NCBI GenBank assembly: GCA_937898715.1
Contig: CALEKA010000103.1
Coordinates: 1 to 44,040 of the forward strand
From: an uncultured Prevotella sp.
GTDB taxonomy: Bacteria > Bacteroidota > Bacteroidia > Bacteroidales > Bacteroidaceae
DNA: 44,040 nucleotides
Direction of reading: 5' to 3'
In this document: positions 25,013 to 32,079 of the stretch, in pieces
Layout of the letters: each line of letters begins with the position of its first letter
Position numbering within the stretch: position 1 is the stretch's first letter
Notes under the pieces: generated by a model
Told to the model about the DNA's origin: nothing
What the model saw: only the letters and a program-made list of their open reading frames with translations
Databases searched by the model: none
Translations under genes and position numbers: made by a program

Positions 25013-26707
25013 TCAATTCTCAAGCTTGCGATAGCGGATGCGTTTGGGCTCTTCGAGGCCGAGGCGCTTGGCCTTGTTGACCTCGTAGTCGGTATATGAT
25101 CCTTCGAAGAAGTAGACGTTGCCATCGCCCTCGAAAGCGAGAATGTGGGTACAGATACGATCAAGGAACCAACGGTCGTGGCTGATCACGACGGCACAAC
25201 CTGCGAAAGCTTCAAGACCTTCCTCAAGGGCACGGAGCGTGTTGACGTCGATATCATTGGTAGGCTCATCGAGCAGGAGCACGTTGCCTTCTTGCTTAAG
25301 CGCCAATGCCAGTTGCAGACGATTGCGCTCACCGCCAGAGAGCACGCCGCACTTCTTCTCCTGATCAGCTCCAGCAAAGTTGAATCGGCTCAAGTAAGCA
25401 CGCGCGTTGATGTCGCGACCGCCCATGCGCATGAGTTCGCTGCCACCGCTGATCACCTCGTAGACCGACTTTTCGGGATCGATGTCGGTATGCTGTTGAT
25501 CCACGTAGGCAAGCTTTACGGTCTCGCCCATTTCGAAGGTACCGGCGTCGGGCTTGTCGAGTCCCATGATGAGGCGGAAGAGTGTGGTCTTGCCCACACC
25601 ATTGGGGCCAATCACGCCCACGATGCCTGCGGGAGGAAGCGTGAAGTCGAGGTCCTTGTAGAGCACCTTGTCGCCAAAGGCTTTTGACACTCCGTGAGCT
25701 TCGATCACCTTGTTGCCCAAGCGCGGACCATTGGGGATGAATATTTCGAGTTTCTGCTCCTTCTCCTTCTGATCTTCGCTGAGGAGTTTGTCGTAAGAGT
25801 TGAGGCGCGCTTTTCCCTTGGCTTGTCGAGCCTTGGGCGCCATGCGCACCCATTCGAGCTCACGCTCGAGCGTCTTGCGGCGCTTGCTTGCCACCTTCTC
25901 TTCCTGCTCCATGCGCTTGCTCTTCTGTTCGAGCCAGGAAGAGTAGTTGCCCTTCCAGGGGATGCCCTCTCCGCGGTCGAGCTCAAGGATCCATCCTGCC
26001 ACGTCGTCGAGGAAGTAGCGGTCGTGAGTCACGGCGATGACGGTACCCTCGTACTGATTGAGGTGTTGCTCGAGCCAGTCGATGCTTTCAGCGTCGAGGT
26101 GGTTGGTAGGCTCATCGAGCAGGAGCACATCGGGCTTCTGGAGGAGCAGACGGCAGAGCGCCACGCGACGACGTTCACCTCCCGAGAGGTGTTCGGCCTT
26201 CTGATCGGCGGGCGGCAGTCGGAGTGCATCCATGGCGCGTTCGAGTCGGCTGTCGAGGTTCCATGCATCGGTGGCATCGAGAATGTCTTGGAGTCCACCC
26301 TGCCGGGCGAAGAGTTGATTCATCTTCTCCTCGTCTTCGTAGTATTCGGGAAGACCAAACTTTTGGTTGATTTCCTCATATTCAGCCAAGGCATCCACCA
26401 CGCTCTGCACACCCTCCTGTACGATCTCTTTCACCGTCTTCTGATCGTCGAGGTGCGGATCCTGTGGGAGGTAGCCCACGGTATAGCCGGGTGAGAATAC
26501 TACTTCTCCTTGATAGTCGTTGTCAAGTCCGGCGATGATTTTCATCAGCGTAGACTTACCTGCGCCGTTCAGACCGATGATGCCGATCTTCGCGCCGTAG
26601 AAGAAGCTGAGGTAGATGTTTTTGAGTACTTGCTTGTTGTTCTGCTTGATGGTCTTCGACAGACCCACCATGGAGAATATGATCTTTTTGTCGTCAGTGG
26701 CGGCCAT
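25013..26707 (-). CDS. ettA: ABC-F ATPase, energy-dependent translational throttle EttA
   Basis: EttA binds the ribosomal E site and gates the first elongation steps according to ATP/ADP ratio. The 564-residue soluble protein has two ATPase domains: GLNGAGKST with LSGGERRRVALC, and GPNGVGKTT with LSGGERNRLQLALAL. The Walker B ends are LLLDEPTNHLDAESI and LLLDEPTNDIDVNTL. The 'arm' insertion of the EttA type sits in the first domain, and the inter-domain linker is rich in Lys/Glu (residues about 245-320). No transmembrane segment exists, so it is not a transporter. It begins 5 bases after the stop of the META lipoprotein gene on the same strand, suggesting a two-gene operon. Confidence 0.92.
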   Translation of the reverse strand: MAATDDKKIIFSMVGLSKTIKQNNKQVLKNIYLSFFYGAKIGIIGLNGAGKSTLMKIIAGLDNDYQGEVVFSPGYTVGYLPQDPHLDDQKTVKEIVQEGVQSVVDALAEYEEINQKFGLPEYYEDEEKMNQLFARQGGLQDILDATDAWNLDSRLERAMDALRLPPADQKAEHLSGGERRRVALCRLLLQKPDVLLLDEPTNHLDAESIDWLEQHLNQYEGTVIAVTHDRYFLDDVAGWILELDRGEGIPWKGNYSSWLEQKSKRMEQEEKVASKRRKTLERELEWVRMAPKARQAKGKARLNSYDKLLSEDQKEKEQKLEIFIPNGPRLGNKVIEAHGVSKAFGDKVLYKDLDFTLPPAGIVGVIGPNGVGKTTLFRLIMGLDKPDAGTFEMGETVKLAYVDQQHTDIDPEKSVYEVISGGSELMRMGGRDINARAYLSRFNFAGADQEKKCGVLSGGERNRLQLALALKQEGNVLLLDEPTNDIDVNTLRALEEGLEAFAGCAVVISHDRWFLDRICTHILAFEGDGNVYFFEGSYTDYEVNKAKRLGLEEPKRIRYRKLEN

Positions 26708-26712
26708 AGTTT

Positions 26713-27123
26713 TTATTTCTTTTTCAGTGTGATGATTACTTTGCCTTGGGCATCTTTGAGCAGCATTTCGCCGTCTTTGATCTCGGAGGTCTTTACTTTG
26801 GCGAGTGCATCCATGAAGGGGCGTTCGTACTTATTGTCGGGACACATCATCCGTGTCATGCCCATCTGTGAGAAGTCGGGCTTGCCATTGGCGAGCTTTT
26901 TCAGATTGATGCTTCCGGTGAGTCGGTTGCAACCAGTGAAGCCATAGATGTGGCCTTTCGCTTGGTCGAAGCCGAGGAATGGAGTCTCGTCTGAGGGGGT
27001 GACGCTTTCGCCGTTGAGGCTGATGACGTTCCACTCTCCGCCGACGGAGTAGGCCGACTTTTGCGAAGCGCATGAGCTAAGGAGCATCATGGCTGCGGGG
27101 ATGATATAGAGAATACGTTTCAT
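26713..27123 (-). CDS. META-domain (HslJ-like) lipoprotein
   Basis: The 136-residue protein has a lipoprotein signal: MKRILYIIPAAMMLLSSCAS, with the lipobox LSSC. The mature part is a single META/HslJ domain, with GEWNVISLNGE at the start and GFTGCNRLTGSI in the middle, the most recognisable part of the family. META proteins are small beta-barrel-like periplasmic or outer-membrane lipoproteins. HslJ of E. coli is linked to heat induction and novobiocin resistance, but the molecular role is unknown. It lies first in a likely pair with ettA. A palindromic repeat (27144-27300) lies directly upstream. Confidence 0.88.
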   Translation of the reverse strand: MKRILYIIPAAMMLLSSCASQKSAYSVGGEWNVISLNGESVTPSDETPFLGFDQAKGHIYGFTGCNRLTGSINLKKLANGKPDFSQMGMTRMMCPDNKYERPFMDALAKVKTSEIKDGEMLLKDAQGKVIITLKKK

Positions 27124-27143
27124 ATGTCTGATATATTATAGAA

Positions 27144-27300
27144 TACGCGTTGGCGGAATTTGTTAACGGGTTGACAAGTTAACAAGTAAGTTTGTCGAGT
27201 CCAATCGTTCTCGTTTTTAACGAAACAAGTAGTCTAAGACATATTTACTTGTTAACTTGTCAACTTGTTTACCCGTTAACCAAGAATTTCGCCAGCGGGT
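27144..27300. repeat. Large imperfect palindrome upstream of the META gene
   Basis: The left part (GCGTTGGCGGAATTTGTTAA, then GACAAGTTAACAAGTAA) and the right part (TTACTTGTTAACTTGTC, then GTTAACCAAGAATTTCGCC) are long near-mirror arms around a loop at about 27190-27240. The ends match the shorter palindrome at 15104-15168. Confidence 0.85.
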
Positions 27301-27311
27301 TATTATAGGAT

Positions 27312-27353
27312 AAAAAAGCAACAACCACTCATGTGGGTCGGGGTGGTTGTTGC
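27312..27353 (-). terminator. Rho-independent terminator of the outer membrane protein operon
   Basis: Perfect arms GCAACAACCA (27318-27327) and TGGTTGTTGC (27344-27353) are followed on the minus strand by TTTTTTATCC. It lies 49 bases past the stop of the 38-residue small gene and closes the 29403-27402 group. Confidence 0.82.
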
Positions 27354-27401
27354 AATAAGTTTATGATGGGTGTGATAGGTGCGCGTCACCTAATTATTAA
27401 T

Positions 27402-27518
27402 CTATTCAGAGCCGTTAAGCCACTTCTTGCCGCTCTTGGTGTTAAGCCAAAGGTTGAAGATGACAACGACAACAATGGTGCACCCAAAAGCTAGAGTTAA
27501 TCCGTTTAATCCGCTCAT
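27402..27518 (-). CDS. Small membrane protein, 38 residues
   Basis: An ATG at 27518 (minus strand) opens a 38-codon frame ending with TAG at 27402-27404. The protein starts MSGLNGLTLAFGCTIVVVV and forms one clear membrane helix (about residues 7-24), followed by a short polar, basic tail with TKSGKKWL. I do not recognise a family. Its reality is supported by position: it starts 18 bases after the stop of the 85-residue membrane protein, is on the same strand, and is followed at 49 bases by a strong terminator. It is probably a small inner-membrane subunit or leader-type peptide of unknown function. Confidence 0.65.
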   Translation of the reverse strand: MSGLNGLTLAFGCTIVVVVIFNLWLNTKSGKKWLNGSE

Positions 27519-27536
27519 ATCAAAACTGGTCTTTGG

Positions 27537-27794
27537 TTATTTATGTTTTATAATTCGGTTCCCTGTAGAGATAAGAATGAAAGAAAGAATGAGACCTGTA
27601 ATGATAGGTCCGAAGATCTGCGCTGCAGAGTATTTAGTAAGTCCGAAAAACGTACTCATACTTCCCACAACCATCACAGCGAAGGTCGTCTTTCCTAGGT
27701 CGTGGAAGGTCTTGCCGAGAGTCTCTCTTGCGCATTTTTCTCTTTCTTCTCGCTTTTCCTTACCTTTGGCATTATTAGAGAAGTTGCTCATCAT
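27537..27794 (-). CDS. Small membrane protein, 85 residues (possibly DUF6722-like)
   Basis: The 85-residue protein has a charged N-terminal stretch (KGKEKREEREKCARETLGK). Two hydrophobic segments follow, roughly residues 38-52 and 58-78 (FGPIITGLILSFILISTG). A basic tail (NRIIKHK) ends it. The layout, with an E-RE-LGK-F-DL-K-FA block before two helices, reminds me of the small Bacteroidales DUF6722 family, but I cannot verify this. It begins 10 bases after the stop of the FadL-like outer membrane protein and is followed 18 bases later by the 38-residue gene, so all three are likely cotranscribed. The first Met is doubled (MM), and either could start. Function unknown. Confidence 0.72.
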   Translation of the reverse strand: MMSNFSNNAKGKEKREEREKCARETLGKTFHDLGKTTFAVMVVGSMSTFFGLTKYSAAQIFGPIITGLILSFILISTGNRIIKHK

Positions 27795-27804
27795 TCAAAC
27801 TGTT

Positions 27805-29403
27805 TTAGAACTTGAAGCCGAGCGTCAGCATCACGTTGTGGCGATCAAGATCCACCTTTTGGCCCGCGAGAAGATTGGCGCCCGTGCCGTTGCCAGCCTC
27901 TGTGGCGCGGAAGGCGTAGACGTCGGCTTGCTGCTTCTGGTACTGATAGGCCATGTCGGCATAGAAGTGCTTGCCGCGGTAGCCAAGGCCGAGTGTGACG
28001 CGATTGATAGCGCCAAGGTTCACATAGTCGGTGTTGAGGCTGTAGGCGTATGACGGGCTCTGAGTGAAGGTGTTGAGGTAGGCATCCTTCTTGAAGGGCG
28101 AAGATACGTAGTTGTAGCCTATACGGACGAAGAGTCCCTGGGCGAGACGCACTTCAGCGCCTGCACGGAAGGTCTGCACGGTGTTGAGCATGTTGTCGAT
28201 CTCTTTGTCCATCTCACGATCGCGTGTGGAAGAACTGTAGCCGTAGTCCCAATCCCAGTCGCTACGGCCATAGTCGGGGTAGCGCACTTGAGCACCCGTG
28301 TAGCGGCTAATCTCGTACTCGGCATCGAGGGCAAGATAGTTGCTCACGGTGGTGGCGAGGCCGATGTTGAGTTTCCACGGGGTGCGGATGCGGTAGTCGT
28401 AGTCGTTGACACGATAGTCGGCTACGGTGCGGTCGTAAGTGTTGCCATTGTTGTCGGTATAGCTATAGGGCGAGTTCATCTTGAGGTAAGCATTCTGCGT
28501 AAGGTCGTAGAATACGGGTGTGCTCACCGAGAGACCAATGCGGAAGGGGCTGCTCTCGAGCGGACGGAAGATGATACCTGCTTTCACGTCGAATCCGGTG
28601 CCTGTAAGGGCTTCATCGTAGTTCATGTTGTAGGCAGCGGTGGCTCCCGTATTGTCTTGCAAGTTCTCGTCGTATTCGAGATGGTTGTGTATGTCAACGT
28701 TGTACACGCCAAAGGTTGCACCTACATAGATGCGGTTGTCAACGTTGAACGAGAAGTTGAAGTCGTACTGCTGGATGCCGCCCCACTGAGCGCGGTTGTA
28801 GTTGTAGGCCCGGGCATTGCTTGCATCGTAGCCGATGATGTTGCCGCTGACGTTGGTCTTCGGACTAATCAGCTGTGCGTCGTAGGCAGTGATGGCTGAG
28901 GGGTTGGTCTGCACGCTATTCTGCGAGAGGTCTAACGTTCCAGCCAGTTCTTGGAATTGCCATGACTGCGAAGCACCCCCCGCGGTGGCTATGTTGTTGA
29001 GGCCGATGAAACTCTTTAGGTTGCGTCGCTTCTGGTAGTTGAAACCGAAGTTGACGTATTTGAGTTTACCGCCTTTGCCCATGTTGATGGCATAGACGAA
29101 GCCGGCTTGGTCGAACGAGCCGCGAGCTTTGTCGATGTCGGCAAATGTCTGTCCGTTCGGCTGAACGGTAGCGCTTCCTGTCAAGGCTATGTCGCTACGA
29201 CGATACATACCGATACCGGCAGGGTTGCTTCCCATTACGGAGAGGTCGGCACCGAGGGTGCTCATGGCTCCGCCCATGCCTACGAAGCGAGCGGTACCGT
29301 TGAGGTCGGAACCTGAGAGGGTCTCTACTTTATAAATGTCTTGTGCACTCATTGTGCCGCAGAGGGCAAAGGCTGCGAGTGCAGCGGTATATTTTAGTTT
29401 CAT
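27805..29403 (-). CDS. Outer membrane protein, OmpP1/FadL/TodX-like
   Basis: This 532-residue protein has a signal peptide (MKLKYTAALAAFALCGTMSAQ). The mature start contains TARFVGMGGAMSTLGADLSV followed by MGSNPAGIGMYR. That is the hallmark of the FadL/OmpP1/TodX family, in which the N-terminal hatch with NPAG plugs a beta-barrel that takes up hydrophobic molecules. The rest shows alternating aromatic strands typical of outer-membrane barrels, ending HNVMLTLGFKF with a terminal Phe that suits BAM assembly. It heads a likely operon with two small membrane proteins. Substrate unknown: long-chain fatty acids are only one option, since many Bacteroidetes relatives are uncharacterised. Confidence 0.88.
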   Translation of the reverse strand: MKLKYTAALAAFALCGTMSAQDIYKVETLSGSDLNGTARFVGMGGAMSTLGADLSVMGSNPAGIGMYRRSDIALTGSATVQPNGQTFADIDKARGSFDQAGFVYAINMGKGGKLKYVNFGFNYQKRRNLKSFIGLNNIATAGGASQSWQFQELAGTLDLSQNSVQTNPSAITAYDAQLISPKTNVSGNIIGYDASNARAYNYNRAQWGGIQQYDFNFSFNVDNRIYVGATFGVYNVDIHNHLEYDENLQDNTGATAAYNMNYDEALTGTGFDVKAGIIFRPLESSPFRIGLSVSTPVFYDLTQNAYLKMNSPYSYTDNNGNTYDRTVADYRVNDYDYRIRTPWKLNIGLATTVSNYLALDAEYEISRYTGAQVRYPDYGRSDWDWDYGYSSSTRDREMDKEIDNMLNTVQTFRAGAEVRLAQGLFVRIGYNYVSSPFKKDAYLNTFTQSPSYAYSLNTDYVNLGAINRVTLGLGYRGKHFYADMAYQYQKQQADVYAFRATEAGNGTGANLLAGQKVDLDRHNVMLTLGFKF

Positions 29404-29417
29404 GATGAGGATTTTTG

Positions 29418-29492
29418 TTGGGAATCTTCTAGGATTTCTAGAATTCTCTAGGGGGCTAGGTTTTCTAGAAATTCTATGATTTTCTGGGATTT
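29418..29492. repeat. CTAG-rich short repeats upstream of the outer membrane protein gene
   Basis: Motifs such as TTCTAGGATTTCTAGAATTC and TTTTCTAGAAATTCT recur within 29418-29492. They resemble the CTAG-bearing 18-bp array before metH (20283-20372), but the spacing here is irregular. Confidence 0.55.
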
Positions 29493-29532
29493 AGGGAGGC
29501 TTGGTCGTTTTGAGGGGGGAGAGCAGCTTGCT

Positions 29533-30570
29533 TTATCTGCCGAAGCTGCGACCACCACCACGGCTGCCACCGCCGCCACCAAAGCCACGGCTACCACCTA
29601 CAGAACCGCCGCCACCGAAGCCGCGGCCACCGCCTACAGATGATCCACCGCCGAAGCTACTGCGTGAGGGCTGTGAGGGCTGTGAATAGGTGCGGTTGGA
29701 GTTGCTGTTGGTATTGCTGCGGTTGGAGTTGCTCCAGCCGCGGTTGCTATTGGAAGGTGTTGTGCCGAAGCTGCGACTGCCCGAAGAGCCGTTTCCAAAC
29801 GAGCGATTGCTTGAGGTGCCATAGCTGCGACCGTTCATGCCGTAGCCGCGTGAAGAGCTTGCATTACCCGTGAAAGAACCTGCACCGCGAGCACCGCCGC
29901 GAGCCGTCCATCCGCCTACAGGTCCGCGCTGAGCGTTAGCAGGTAGGGGAGCAGGATGCCAAGCCCAATGGTGACCGCCGCCCCAGCCGGGACCATACCA
30001 AGGATCGTACCAGGGGTCGTACCAGGGAGAGCCCCAGCCCCATGACCAACTGCTATAGTAGGGGCGCCAACCGTACCAGCTGCCCCAACCATACCATCCG
30101 CTCCAGCCCCAGCTCCAGGGAGAGCCGTAGCCATAGTAGAAGGGATCGTAGCAGAGATCGTAGTAGTCCCAATAGAACGGGCTACTTACAATCACACCCG
30201 CTCTGGGCGAACCGAAGCGTACGATACGTGCCGTGCACGAACCGTCTTCGTAACCATCAGAGTAGCCTTGGTCGTAGGTCTGCTGCGAGGTGAGTGTATC
30301 GGGCAGTTGCTGCTTATAGTTGCGTCCGCGACGATTGTAAGCATCGACGTCCCACTTTCCATTGCCGCGACCATCGGCCCAGTTGCTTGAACTGAATGCA
30401 GAGTCGTCCGATGAGATGGGGGTATAAGATGAACGGCCAGGATTGGCAGTATAAGTATCGTTGGATTGAACCTTGTCTTTGGATGACGGAACGAAGTACA
30501 CGTCGTCATCCTGTGCATACATGCCCACGCTGGTGAGGCACATGGCTAATAACAAAAGTGACTTTTTCAT
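29533..30570 (-). CDS. Secreted Gly/Ser/Trp/Tyr-rich low-complexity protein
   Basis: The 345-residue protein has a signal peptide (MKKSLLLLAMCLTSVGMYAQ). After it comes an acidic start (DDDVYFVPSSKDK) and a segment with LTSQQTYDQGYSDGYEDGSC. A Trp/Gly/Tyr/Pro-rich centre follows (about residues 145-205, with SWGWGSPWYDPWYDPWYG). The C-terminal 120 residues are Gly/Ser/Arg/Asn-rich, ending in GGGG and SRG repeats (SRGGGRSFGR). I do not recognise a named family. Similar low-complexity secreted proteins occur in Bacteroidetes and may be surface or matrix components, but that is a guess. The possible promoters lie far upstream (30886 and 31128), and the leader would include an inverted pair of GACGCG hairpins. 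Confidence 0.75.
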   Translation of the reverse strand: MKKSLLLLAMCLTSVGMYAQDDDVYFVPSSKDKVQSNDTYTANPGRSSYTPISSDDSAFSSSNWADGRGNGKWDVDAYNRRGRNYKQQLPDTLTSQQTYDQGYSDGYEDGSCTARIVRFGSPRAGVIVSSPFYWDYYDLCYDPFYYGYGSPWSWGWSGWYGWGSWYGWRPYYSSWSWGWGSPWYDPWYDPWYGPGWGGGHHWAWHPAPLPANAQRGPVGGWTARGGARGAGSFTGNASSSRGYGMNGRSYGTSSNRSFGNGSSGSRSFGTTPSNSNRGWSNSNRSNTNSNSNRTYSQPSQPSRSSFGGGSSVGGGRGFGGGGSVGGSRGFGGGGGSRGGGRSFGR

Positions 30571-30711
30571 TGTGTTCCTATTTTCAGAGTTTGTGATTGT
30601 TTACTTTGAATATGCAAGAAGGATGCCTACTCTGTGGGGAGAGGGGAGGCTGCTTGCTGAGGTAGACTATATTTAGCTTCTCTGCTTTTAGATCTTTGTT
30701 GTGCCTCGCTT

Positions 30712-30824
30712 AGTTCTGTGGGCGACGCGTCCCGCGTCGGCACTAAGAAGTAAACTTAAAGCTTGATGAATATGCTTGCTTGTCTTGTGGTAATGCCGAC
30801 GCGGGACGCGTCGCCCACAGAACT
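30712..30824. repeat. Inverted pair of GACGCG palindromic repeats
   Basis: AGTTCTGTGGGCGACGCG... at 30712-30742 and its reverse complement at 30794-30824 flank a 51-base centre. The two arms are near perfect over 30 bases, so a large stem-loop is possible. Confidence 0.9.
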
Positions 30825-30885
30825 TGCTAATATCCATAATCTGAATCCACTACTTGAAGACTTTATCCGTAGCCTATCTTGGAGG

Positions 30886-30893
30886 CAAAGATA
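30886..30893 (-). promoter_or_regulatory. Possible -7 box (TATCTTTG), minus strand
   Basis: TATCTTTG fits TAnnTTTG and could drive the Gly/Trp-rich protein gene with a leader of about 310 bases. No -33 TTTG is seen at the right distance. Confidence 0.3.
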
Positions 30894-31127
30894 CGCACTT
30901 TTGCACGCGTTGTTTGCATAAGGAGGCGGAAAAAGTAGTTAGAATGTCTTCTTTTTTGTGTTTATTAACGATAGGCGGGATGCTTCAGTGCTTTTGTCCA
31001 CTTTCTGGGTTGTGATAGTGCGGGTGTGCGTCGTAAAATGCCTCTCGCTGAGTAGATTGGGTGATTGTATATAGCCGTCTGTGCCAATAATTGGAGCGGC
31101 ACAGCGTGGAATCATTTCTTATGAGCG

Positions 31128-31159
31128 CAAAGTTAACTATTCATTCTCAATGTTGCAAA
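31128..31159 (-). promoter_or_regulatory. Well-formed sigma-ABfr-type promoter, minus strand
   Basis: On the minus strand TTTG (31156-31159) and TAACTTTG (31128-31135) are separated by exactly 20 bases, matching the TTTG-N19-21-TAnnTTTG rule. The start of transcription would be near 31120. No gene begins within 500 bases downstream. A 7-bp hairpin (CTGTGCC/GGCACAG) lies in the first 60 bases of the predicted RNA. Just upstream is a GTGTACA-AAC-TGTACAC palindrome (31164-31180). Confidence 0.55.
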
Positions 31160-31163
31160 AAGA

Positions 31164-31180
31164 GTGTACAAACTGTACAC
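31164..31180. promoter_or_regulatory. Possible operator: GTGTACA-AAC-TGTACAC
   Basis: Two perfect 7-base inverted half-sites are separated by 3 bases, 4 bases upstream of the -33 element of the minus-strand promoter at 31128-31159. This is a good geometry for a dimeric regulator. No regulator gene is in the window. Confidence 0.4.
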
Positions 31181-31372
31181 TTTTCTTCCCTCTCGCGTGC
31201 GCTCGTGCCTGCGCACATTACCGCAGATTTTGCCCTCCGTAGCTTACATACCTTGCACTTCTGAATGACAACCTGCTTGGTTATCAATACTTTTCATAAT
31301 GTCGTTCTCTTCAAATGTCCTACACTTTTCCTACACCTGCTTGCATTTTCCATGTTCTCCCCGATGAGCGAT

Positions 31373-31550
31373 CAATTTATCCCTTGGAAGCGATCAAACT
31401 ATCCCCCGATGGAGAAAAAACAATCCCCCGATGGAGAAAAAATTATCCCTTGGTCCCGTTTTCTCCGCATCGGGGGAGAATTTATCCCGCTCATTAGGGC
31501 TCACAATCCCGAGGTGCAGGCAAAAGTGCAGGCAAAGTGACGGAAAATAT
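31373..31550. repeat. ATCCC(C/T)-bearing repeats and hairpin in a gene-free region
   Basis: ATCCCCCGATGGAGAAAAAA occurs twice in tandem (about 31398-31440). An inverted partner (TTTCTCCGCATCGGGGGAG) lies at 31469-31487, with ATTATCCCTTGGTCCCG between. ATTATCCCTTGGTC also occurs at 8055. Further right, GTGCAGGCA and TGCCTGCAC form a second stem. The frames across this stretch read as low-quality repeats and are not called genes. Confidence 0.65.
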
Positions 31551-31641
31551 CCTCTGCCTGCACGTAGCAACTCCTTGTATATCAGTAAAAAAATCATCAT
31601 GCAGTGACACTATGCAGGAAAATGCGAGATAAAAATAAATG

Positions 31642-31671
31642 ATGCGCGCACGCGCGCGTACGCGTACATAT
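31642..31671. other. 30-base strictly alternating purine-pyrimidine tract
   Basis: From ATGCGCGCACG to GCGTACATAT every base alternates between purine and pyrimidine, mostly CG/GC/TA steps. Such tracts can adopt Z-DNA under supercoiling. A similar 27-base tract is at 43767-43793. The rest of 30571-32079 holds no gene that I can support. Confidence 0.8.
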
Positions 31672-31893
31672 TATATAGGGGGTATACTTGACGAGATTAA
31701 AAGAATGCATAACGTACTTTTACCAACCTCCTCCAATGCAGCTATCTTCTCTGGTTTTGCCGTGGCAATGTTGTGAACTGATGGTCTACAATATCGCTCA
31801 CGCCCCTTTGTATGGTTGCCTGTGAAGAATAAAACTTTTCTTGTTATTAAACAAGATTAACTAATCGGGGGGGGTGATTTAGCTCCGCTTTTA

Positions 31894-31901
31894 TAAATTT
31901 G
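31894..31901 (+). promoter_or_regulatory. Possible -7 box (TAAATTTG) for the secreted protein-peptide pair
   Basis: TAAATTTG fits TAnnTTTG and would give a leader of about 170 bases before the ATG at 32080. A run of eight G lies at 31867-31874, where the -33 region is expected. A TTTG element is not present there. Confidence 0.4.
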
Positions 31902-32079
31902 CAGCCGAAAGACATGTTGACGTCGCCGAGTGTATCGCAAAAGATTTCACCTTAACTTACCATGATGCGAGGCTCGCGACGAGAAGAGATGATGCATAGC
32001 TGATATGCAATTGTAGAAACAATCCGCACGGAAAATAATAACACTTAAACAATAATCTATTTTAACCTAATTAAGAACT

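Noticed and set aside
25694..26494. 266-residue frame antisense to ettA
   Set aside because: Mirror of conserved ABC motifs; not a plausible protein.
31265..31540. 91-residue plus-strand frame
   Set aside because: The translation is made of repeated DNA (two ATCCCCCGATGG copies) and lacks gene-like composition.
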